From Pseudomonadales bacterium (GTDB lineage: Bacteria > Pseudomonadota > Gammaproteobacteria > Pseudomonadales > Azotimanducaceae), in the NCBI GenBank assembly GCA_022825925.1, contig JAJDVW010000101.1, positions 1 to 59,534 on the forward strand: a DNA stretch of 59,534 bases, written 5' to 3'. The notes beneath the pieces were generated by a model. The model did no database searches. It was not told the origin of the DNA and saw only the letters and a program-made list of their open reading frames with translations. Each line of letters opens with the position of its first letter. Positions within the stretch are counted from its first letter, which is position 1. The translations under genes and the position numbers were made by a program. This document shows, piece after piece, positions 1 through 6,448 of the stretch.

Positions 1-246
1 CTCGTAAAGCAGGTCCTCCATCCCCGGGTCGCTCAAGTTGTAGAACAACTGCACGCAGTGCACCCGCAGCATGGTTCGCAACGGATACGGCCGGCGCCCG
101 CGCCCCGCCTTCGGGTAAAACGGCTCGATCCGCGCCTCCAACCGATCCCACGGCATCAATCCATCCATCTTCGCAAGGAACTTCTCGCGACGCGTCATGC
201 GCTTCTTCGAGTCGTACTCCCGTTCCGCGAAACTCGTTTGATGCAT
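1..246 (-). CDS. IS5-family transposase, N-terminal 82 codons (partial)
   Basis: This is a DDE transposase that would catalyse cut-and-paste movement of the element. The reading frame starts at ATG 244-246 and stays open to the window edge. The N-terminal domain is typical of IS5/IS1182-like transposases (DUF772-type): a TRREKFL segment, then [35 protein letters not shown], and a [15 protein letters not shown] segment at the edge. The DDE catalytic residues lie in the missing C-terminal part. The start lies about 65 bases inside the terminal repeat, normal for a single-ORF IS5 element. Confidence 0.9.
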   Translation of the reverse strand, partial: MHQTSFAEREYDSKKRMTRREKFLAKMDGLMPWDRLEARIEPFYPKAGRGRRPYPLRTMLRVHCVQLFYNLSDPGMEDLLYE

Positions 247-312
247 CCTCGATGTCCGCCTCCCTTAACCCTTCACCATTATCTCATATGACCGGACTTA
301 TTCAGAGCTTCC
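1..312 (-). mobile_element. IS5-family insertion sequence, one end (continues off the window)
   Basis: This is the 5' end of an IS5-family element; the rest lies left of base 1. It contains the start of the transposase and ends in a 19-bp terminal repeat (294-312) that reads GGAAGCTCTGAATAAGTCC on the minus strand. This resembles the IS5 terminus pattern GGAAGGTGCGAATAAG. It abuts a CTAG tetranucleotide, which fits the YTAR-type target site of the IS5 group. The element sits inside a coding region that runs into it from 640. The second terminal repeat and the duplicated CTAG would be outside the window, so completeness cannot be judged. Confidence 0.85.
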
Positions 313-316
313 CTAG
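294..316. repeat. IS terminal inverted repeat plus CTAG target site
   Basis: The terminal repeat occupies 294-312 and is followed directly by CTAG (313-316), the putative target-site copy. Reading the minus strand, the disrupted gene keeps an open frame up to the CTAG and then runs into IS sequence and a TGA. The partner copy is outside the window, so the duplication itself is inferred. Confidence 0.75.
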
Positions 317-640
317 CATCCAGCGATACGGTGCCGGACACGAAGAGTACGGCGGAACGTCCTCCGCAACCGGGGGGAGCCCTCGATACTCCAGCGGATC
401 ATGATGGACCATGGCGAACCCCCGGTCCCCGTAGGCCGCAGGATCTCGGGAGCACGGAGGTAGCCAGCCATCCAAGTCCGCCAACGCTATGCCAGCAGAG
501 TCGCGTTCGACTTCGTCATCACGAGCGTCTCGGATGTGCTGGTGAACAATGCAGTGGGCGTTGAGGTGCGGCGCATCGCAGACCCGACCGTCCCAACCTC
601 GATCATGCCAAGCCAATCGCACAGAGAGATGCGTAGTCAT
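313..640 (-). pseudogene. N-terminal fragment of a large conserved protein of unknown function, interrupted by the IS
   Basis: The frame starts at ATG 638-640 and gives about 109 residues before the IS junction. It begins with an LSVRLAWHDRGWDGRVCD segment, followed by a SWLPPCSRDP-like motif (here GWLPPCSRDP) and ends in CPAPYRWM. I recall this Trp/Cys-rich start from long bacterial proteins annotated as helicase- or ATPase-related, but I cannot name a function from the fragment. It is the fifth gene in the same orientation as the helicase/Mre11/Rad50/CBS-HEPN set, so it may have been part of that system. The IS insertion after about residue 108 must inactivate it unless the element excises. 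Confidence 0.6.
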
Positions 641-814
641 ACCTTCACCCTAGCCGCGCTTCGCCAACGAGCTCAAACCTCTCGTCGTCCCCGTTACTGA
701 AACGATTTCGCTGTACACCTCCCCACTCCCTAGACGCCCAAGAGGTGCGCCGGCCCGCAGCACTCGATCCATGCGTGCATTCGCCCCGACTGCCGAAAGA
801 AGCGCGACGCCATC

Positions 815-1819
815 TCACTCGCCAACGTGTGGTGTGAGCTTTCGACAGAAGCGAGCTACGCACTCGAGCTGCCGAGTCTCGGATTGATCACGCGCGTCCG
901 GAGAGAAGTGCATAACGTCGTTTCGAATCTGCCGAACAGACTCAAGGCGATCAAGGAAGACTGACCGGTCAGCTTCGACTTCGAGTCTGTCCCAAGCATC
1001 TGCTGGCTGGAGCAGCCGAGTGTATCCGCCGAAAGTCAGATCGTCCGGGCCGCGTACTCCCTCGTCGCCGCCAGAAGCCGTGACCAGTTCCTTGGTCGAG
1101 AATCTGCCGCGGACCAGATTCCGCAGATGGTGCTCGATCTCGCCGATCAAAAGGAACGGATGTGTGAGCTGCTTGAACTGCTTGGCCAAATCAACTGCGG
1201 TCACGATGCCGGTGATCTGGCCGTCCTTGCGCACCAAGACAAAGTCGTGCTCATAGATGAGGTCAGTCGCATCCGCCAGTGGCGTGCGGATGTCGACGAC
1301 GTATCCGTCGACCATGCACTCACGTACAGTCGTCGGGGTCTTCCCTTGGGCATGCGCTTCGCCAATCGAGTTCCAACTTACGACGCCCTTGACAGTATGT
1401 TCGTTAGGCATGACCGGCAGTTGAGAGTAGTCCTCGATGCGCATCATCGTCGTCGCTTTGCTCAACGGGTCATCGCGCTTAACCGAAAGGGGAGGATTGT
1501 GGGCAGCTGCCAGCACATCGATTCGTACAGTTGGATCGACTACGGGCGTTCGTGCACTCGTGGCGCCTCCCTCTTCGTCATCAAGAATGATGCAAATCGG
1601 GTTGTCGACCCACTCGAACTCGAAGTCAGGTGACGTCAGCAGATTCCGTTGCTCTAGTGCCCTTCTGATCTCCGCAACGATCCAACGCCCGCGGCGCGCG
1701 TATCCGAAGCGGTTGAGCAGCTCCCGGCCCGTGGTTTCCTCTTGTCCGGGGGCTGCACCGGCCTCGATCGCCGTTCGAAGGCGACTCGCCACCTCGTCCA
1801 GCCATTCTTCTGGTGTCAT
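815..1819 (-). CDS. Tandem CBS-domain protein with C-terminal HEPN-like domain
   Basis: This is a 334-residue soluble protein. Residues 1-100 form a mixed N-terminal region. Residues about 105-222 look like a CBS pair: TVKGVVSWNSI closes the first repeat, and HDFVLVRKDGQITGIVTAVDLA is the classic end of the second. Residues about 225-334 are helical and contain RNDVMH (R299, H304), which matches the R-x4-6-H signature of HEPN ribonuclease/toxin domains and resembles Swt1-type HEPN. Known families suggest that CBS pairs sense adenine nucleotides and HEPN domains cut RNA. A nucleotide-gated RNase is therefore inferred, not shown. It follows the Rad50-like gene by 257 bases in the same orientation. 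The Shine-Dalgarno before ATG 1817-1819 is weak. Confidence 0.75.
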   Translation of the reverse strand: MTPEEWLDEVASRLRTAIEAGAAPGQEETTGRELLNRFGYARRGRWIVAEIRRALEQRNLLTSPDFEFEWVDNPICIILDDEEGGATSARTPVVDPTVRIDVLAAAHNPPLSVKRDDPLSKATTMMRIEDYSQLPVMPNEHTVKGVVSWNSIGEAHAQGKTPTTVRECMVDGYVVDIRTPLADATDLIYEHDFVLVRKDGQITGIVTAVDLAKQFKQLTHPFLLIGEIEHHLRNLVRGRFSTKELVTASGGDEGVRGPDDLTFGGYTRLLQPADAWDRLEVEADRSVFLDRLESVRQIRNDVMHFSPDARDQSETRQLECVARFCRKLTPHVGE

Positions 1820-2076
1820 TTGACTATCGGCTTCCTTGCAGTCTCCGTTAATCGACGCGAGATTCTAGTTGGGCAGGCTGCCACAAGCACGTGGCTACCG
1901 CTAGCGACGACCGCAAACAGCGCATGTCGGAGACCACGCTAGCGCGACGGCCCGCAACGACGATCGGCCAAGGCGAGCGTGGACGAGCCCGCAGCCGACC
2001 CACCGTCGTCAAGCGTCTGCAGGGCGCTGGCGAGACAAGCGCGGGGCTGCGAGAACCGAGGCCGACCACCACCCTT

Positions 2077-5000
2077 TCATGTCCCTTCCCTCGGTTGGCT
2101 CGCCGCGCCAGGCGCCTGATCGCTACGCGACACCAACCTGCTCAAGTCCACCACGTGATCCGGCGACTCCGCCTCGTAGTCCGTCGGATGACAGGTAAGC
2201 ACGATCACCTGCGAACCCTCCGCCGCCTGCACCAAAAGCCGTCGCATCCACTCCATGCGCATCTCGTCGGTCTGCGTGAGTTGGTCGTCGAGGACCACGA
2301 ACGTCCCCAGGGCCTCTGCTATCGCGAGGCGTAGCACGAGGGCGATCTGTTCGCGGGTTCCGACCGATAGGGCGCCGAACTCGCGCTCTGAGCCGGCCAG
2401 TTCGATCCCCGTCGCGTCCAGTTGCGGGCCGAGTGCCAGTTCGCCGTAGCGACCGCCGGTGAGGCTGGCGATGCGTTCGCTGACTGGCTGGACCAGGGCG
2501 CTGCCGAGGTGCGCTGATCCAGCCTGCTCCGCCTCGCGCAAGGTTTCCTGGAGGAGTTGCCAGGCCTGGTAGTCGAGTTCGAGTTCCTGCTCGCGGCGGG
2601 CCAGGGCTTGTGCGGCCTCCTGCGCCTGTTCGCGCCGCTCGTCGAGACCGCCGGTCTGCTCCAGGGCGCCTTCCGCCCTGCGTAGCTCGGACTCGAGATC
2701 ACGGATACTCCGATCGGCCGAGTCGGCCTGTTCTCGCTGGGCGGCAGGGTCCGCGCCTTCCTCCGCGGGCGGCAAGGCGTCAAGCGCCTCGCGTGCTGCG
2801 TCGCGGGCGGTCCGCAGATTGTCGATATCGAGGTTTGCGGCACCCTCTCGCAGAAGCGGCGTCTCGCCCTCCAGTCGGGCCAGTTCCGTGCGTGCGTCGC
2901 CGAGCGCCGATTCCGCGTCCTTGTGCGCGCTTTGCTGCTCGGCCTGGGTCCCCGTCAGGCCCTCGAGAATGGCCCGCGCCTCCTCGACCTCGTCCGCGGC
3001 TTCGGTACGCAGAGCCTTGAGCTCTGCATCGACGGCGGCGCGTTCTCGCTCGAGTCGGCCCTGCTCCTCCTCGGCACTCTCCAGCACGGCCTGCCAGTCC
3101 TCAAGCGCGGCCGAGCGCTCGGCGAACTGTGCTTCCTGTTCTTTCAGCCGCGCTCGCTCGCCCTCCAGTTCGCGTTCGTCGCCCTTGATTTCGACGGTCA
3201 TCCTCTCGGATAGCGACCGGCGTCCGTGGAGGCTCTCCTGCAGGGAGTCGATCTCGTTGCCGAGCGCGGCCTCATCGAGGGGGTCGTCGAACGTCGCGGC
3301 CAGCTCGTCAACCGTCTGCCCCGCTTCCAAGTACTCCCCGAGGTCTCCGGCGTGTCTGTCGCGCTCTGCCCGGGCGGTCGCAAGCCGCTGTTCGATGACG
3401 TTGCGTCCTTCCGCGCGAAGCGCGTCCGCTTCCGCTTCGTGCATCAATTCGTCGGCCTGTGACCGCAGGTCCTCGGCGCGCTGGCGCAGGGCAACGAGTT
3501 CCTCGAGGCTGCTACAGCCCGTCCGGCCAAACACCGGACCCGATGCAGCCCGCCAGCGGCCCTCTGCGGCATCCGCCTCTTCCTTGAGGTCACGGCCGCC
3601 CCCACGCACGCGAAACTTGGCGACGCCAGGAAGCTCGACGGCGAGTTCCCGTGTGGCCTCCAACTCCAAGGGCGTGCCGACGTCCGGAGTCAGCGTCCGC
3701 ACATCCCCGTCCACGTCTACCGTAGTCTCGATGGCGGTTTCCACGGTCAGTTCCGCGGTGAGCCCGACCGAGAGCTTGGCCGCGGCGATGCGCGACGCCT
3801 CTTCCGCGGTGCGCAGGCGGCCGAGTTCCGCGTCGTCCGGGGCATTGAGGGTAGCGGCTTCGTCGCGGAGGACTCCGGCCTGCTTCTCGCCTTCCTTCGC
3901 CTGGCTTTCGAGCGCGACCGAGTCGGCCCGTTCCTGCTCCAGCGAAGCCGTCGACGCCGCGGCCAGCCGGTGACGGGCGACCAGGCGTTTGAGTCGAAGG
4001 CTATCGAGCCGCTTTTGATCCTGGGCGTTGGCGTCCGAGGCCTGCGCAAGCAACCCGCGCTTCTCGTCGAGCGCCGCTTCCAGGTCATCGATGTCCCGCG
4101 CACCCGCCTCGACCGCCGCACCGAGCTCGCGGATCTCCGTCGCCTTCTCCAGGCGTGCCGCCAGGGCCGCCAGCTTCTGCTGCAACTCCAGGCGGGCGTT
4201 CTCGCCCTGCTGCTCGCGCAGCAGCCGCGCCTGTTCCGCATCGTTCGACTCAAGTTCCTGCATGCGCGCGTTTGCCGCTTCGACGCGGGATCCCGTGTCG
4301 GCCAGTGCCTTCGCGAGTTCCTCGCGCTGCTCGTCCAATGCCTGAACCCGGCCCTTCGCCTCGGCAACGGCCTTCTCGTTCGCCTTGAGCCGGTCAATGG
4401 TCGACTCGGCCTCCGTGAACCGCTCCTCCGCCGCCTTCAAGGCCGCTTCCGCCTCGAGCCGCGCTTCGTGCACGGCGATGGCGTCAAGGAGCCGTTCACG
4501 CTCCGCCCGGGCACCGGCCAGTTGCCCACTGAACTCTTCGATGCGTGTCCTCACGCCCGCGGTCTGGTCAGACTGCCGCTGAACCTCCCGCTCCCACTCC
4601 TCGGCCCGCCGCCGGTCGTCCGCCAAGCCCCGCCAGGGCGACCCCTGCCCCCGGCGCTTCTGCCCGGTAGGCGTAAACGCCTCGTCCACCTTCGCCTGAA
4701 CCACATCCACAATCTGCTTGAACCGAGGATCCTCCGCGAGCGCCTCCAGCGCCTCGGTCAACCGATCACGCCCGGAAGCATCGGCGTCGTCCGCGAGGCT
4801 CTGCTCGAGGATCGCCTCCACCTCGCTCTGATCCGGCAACAACGCCGTGGTGATGAGCGACGACGGCATGCCGCGTCGGCCTCGACCGCCCGGCGCCTCG
4901 ATGCCCCAGCGCAGGATCTCCTGTAGCCTGCCGTCGACCTCGCGGCCGCGCGCATCGGTAGTGAAGTCCTCACCGTCGCGGGACTCCTCGAGGAACGCCT

Positions 5001-5280
5001 TGCCGCTACCACCCGAGAACGTCTTGCGGATGCGCCACACGCGGCCGTCGTCGTCCTCGAAGGTCACGCTCACCTCGGGCGGTTCCTGGGCGTTCCAGTC
5101 CTGCAGGTCGCTCGCGAGGGATGACTTGGCCGGCAGCAGGAATGCGGCGCGCAGGGCTGCGACCAGGGTCGACTTGCCGAGCTCGTTGGGGCCGTGCAGG
5201 ACGTTGAAGCCCTGCCGCAGGTCCACCGCGCCTTCGGCGATCCCCGCGCAGTGGCGCACCTCGATGCGGCGGATCCACAT
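2077..5280 (-). CDS. Rad50/SbcC-like SMC-family ATPase
   Basis: This is a 1067-residue DNA-repair-type ATPase. The Walker A GPNELGKST is near residue 30. Two long heptad-rich coiled coils (about 200-500 and 600-900) follow. The C-terminal lobe has the signature LSVGTREQIAL, a Walker B ending VVLDDQLTQTDE, and an H-loop TCHP. The middle (about 505-570) is a beta-rich insert (repeated T/V/E strands, then FRVRGGGRDLKEE), and I see no CxxC zinc hook at the coiled-coil apex. That is closer to YhaN-like and defence-associated homologues than to housekeeping SbcC. It starts 2 bases after the Mre11-like gene stops, which supports an Mre11-Rad50 complex. The start at ATG 5278-5280 is chosen because MWIRRIEVRHCAGI is the typical first strand. 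Confidence 0.85.
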   Translation of the reverse strand: MWIRRIEVRHCAGIAEGAVDLRQGFNVLHGPNELGKSTLVAALRAAFLLPAKSSLASDLQDWNAQEPPEVSVTFEDDDGRVWRIRKTFSGGSGKAFLEESRDGEDFTTDARGREVDGRLQEILRWGIEAPGGRGRRGMPSSLITTALLPDQSEVEAILEQSLADDADASGRDRLTEALEALAEDPRFKQIVDVVQAKVDEAFTPTGQKRRGQGSPWRGLADDRRRAEEWEREVQRQSDQTAGVRTRIEEFSGQLAGARAERERLLDAIAVHEARLEAEAALKAAEERFTEAESTIDRLKANEKAVAEAKGRVQALDEQREELAKALADTGSRVEAANARMQELESNDAEQARLLREQQGENARLELQQKLAALAARLEKATEIRELGAAVEAGARDIDDLEAALDEKRGLLAQASDANAQDQKRLDSLRLKRLVARHRLAAASTASLEQERADSVALESQAKEGEKQAGVLRDEAATLNAPDDAELGRLRTAEEASRIAAAKLSVGLTAELTVETAIETTVDVDGDVRTLTPDVGTPLELEATRELAVELPGVAKFRVRGGGRDLKEEADAAEGRWRAASGPVFGRTGCSSLEELVALRQRAEDLRSQADELMHEAEADALRAEGRNVIEQRLATARAERDRHAGDLGEYLEAGQTVDELAATFDDPLDEAALGNEIDSLQESLHGRRSLSERMTVEIKGDERELEGERARLKEQEAQFAERSAALEDWQAVLESAEEEQGRLERERAAVDAELKALRTEAADEVEEARAILEGLTGTQAEQQSAHKDAESALGDARTELARLEGETPLLREGAANLDIDNLRTARDAAREALDALPPAEEGADPAAQREQADSADRSIRDLESELRRAEGALEQTGGLDERREQAQEAAQALARREQELELDYQAWQLLQETLREAEQAGSAHLGSALVQPVSERIASLTGGRYGELALGPQLDATGIELAGSEREFGALSVGTREQIALVLRLAIAEALGTFVVLDDQLTQTDEMRMEWMRRLLVQAAEGSQVIVLTCHPTDYEAESPDHVVDLSRLVSRSDQAPGAASQPREGT

Positions 5281-5282
5281 GC

Positions 5283-6419
5283 TCAGGCCGTCTCCGTGTC
5301 TTGCACGAGGCGGTAGAGGTGATGCAGGGCGCGTCCGGCGACCTCCGGTTCCGTCTCCGCACGGGCGCGCAGCCGATCGACGGTGGCTCGCACGGCGTCG
5401 GGCAGGTCCGCCCCGAACTCGATGGGCGCGTCCGCCGCCAGCCGGAACCGCTCGCGGTCCACCGTCAGGACACCCACCTTCGGGCTGGCCGCCATGGAGC
5501 CCGACAGCGCGCCGAGCAGGCGCTCCGCCTCGTCGTACTCGGCCATCGGCACTTCCATGTCGAGGACGAGGCGCAGCACGGTGCGGCGCAGGTGCTGGTC
5601 GGCGAGCACCACGCGCAAGGCCGCGAGCGACGTGCAGGTTTCTTCCCGCCAGGTCCAGCGTCCCACGGGCTCCGCTCGAACCATGGCACGCCGGCGTCGA
5701 TCCCGCGGGAAGAACACGAGGGCGACGTTGCCGGTGTCCCGCTCGCCGAAGTTGGTGGCTTCCGGCGCGCCCGGGTACACGGTGGGAGCCGCGGCGTCCG
5801 GTTCGACCTCCCGAAACGCGTGCGTGTCGCCGATCGCGAGGTAGTCGAGGCCGCGGTCCACGGCGGTTCCGCTCGCGATGGGGAAGTTCGTCTGGTGACC
5901 CTCGATGTCGAACGTCTGGCCGTGCACCAGGCCGATCCGGATGCGGTCGTCGCCCTCCTCGCGCTGCGGCAGCGAAGCCGCGAGGTCGGTCTGTCCCGCC
6001 CGCGAGGTGCACGGAGCGGCGACCACCACGGCGCCGTCGCCCACGGGCAGTTCCCAGCCCTTGCGGTCCACGACGTGGACATACGCCGGCAGGCCGGCGC
6101 GGAACGGGTGGGACGGGTCGTAGAGCGAGTTCGGCGTGAGCGGGTCGTGATTGCCGGGCAGCAGGATCACCGGCCGGGTCCAGTCGCGGCGCGCGAACTC
6201 GCGCTGTACGCCGCCCCACCATGGCTCGTCGGGCGACGGGTCGTCGAAGAGATCGCCCGCGCAGAGCACGGCGTCGACGTTGCGGCTCTCGGCGAGATCC
6301 AGGATGCGGCCGACGGCGTCGAGCCGCGCGCGGGTGAGCTGCTGTTCCTGGTCGCGCTCGAAGGCGGGGAAACGGCGCCCGAGGTGCCAGTCGGCGGTGT
6401 GCAGCAGCGTCAGCGCCAC
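5283..6419 (-). CDS. Mre11/SbcD-like calcineurin-type nuclease
   Basis: This is a metal-dependent phosphoesterase, expected to be the nuclease subunit partnered with the Rad50-like ATPase downstream. All motifs of the family are visible in order: HTADWHLG, CAGDLFDD, PGNHD, GLVHG and IGDTH. They supply the Asp, His and Asn ligands of the two-metal site. The C-terminal third is a capping or ATPase-binding region of about 120 residues. The chosen GTG at 6417-6419 has AGGAG six bases upstream. An earlier GTG (6450-6452) would overlap the helicase stop and add 11 residues. The product is 378 residues, near the usual SbcD size. Confidence 0.88.
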   Translation of the reverse strand: MALTLLHTADWHLGRRFPAFERDQEQQLTRARLDAVGRILDLAESRNVDAVLCAGDLFDDPSPDEPWWGGVQREFARRDWTRPVILLPGNHDPLTPNSLYDPSHPFRAGLPAYVHVVDRKGWELPVGDGAVVVAAPCTSRAGQTDLAASLPQREEGDDRIRIGLVHGQTFDIEGHQTNFPIASGTAVDRGLDYLAIGDTHAFREVEPDAAAPTVYPGAPEATNFGERDTGNVALVFFPRDRRRRAMVRAEPVGRWTWREETCTSLAALRVVLADQHLRRTVLRLVLDMEVPMAEYDEAERLLGALSGSMAASPKVGVLTVDRERFRLAADAPIEFGADLPDAVRATVDRLRARAETEPEVAGRALHHLYRLVQDTETA

Positions 6420-6448
6420 GTCGGTCTCCTGTGCGGGTGCACGGTCGG

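Noticed and set aside
645..863. 72-codon open frame on the minus strand
   Set aside because: Overlaps the end of the CBS-HEPN gene in another frame, with arginine/serine-rich composition typical of chance frames in GC-rich DNA.
2819..3973. 384-codon serine/arginine-rich open frame on the plus strand
   Set aside because: Exact antisense of the coiled-coil region of the Rad50-like gene; composition is an artefact of Glu/Ala/Arg codons read backwards.
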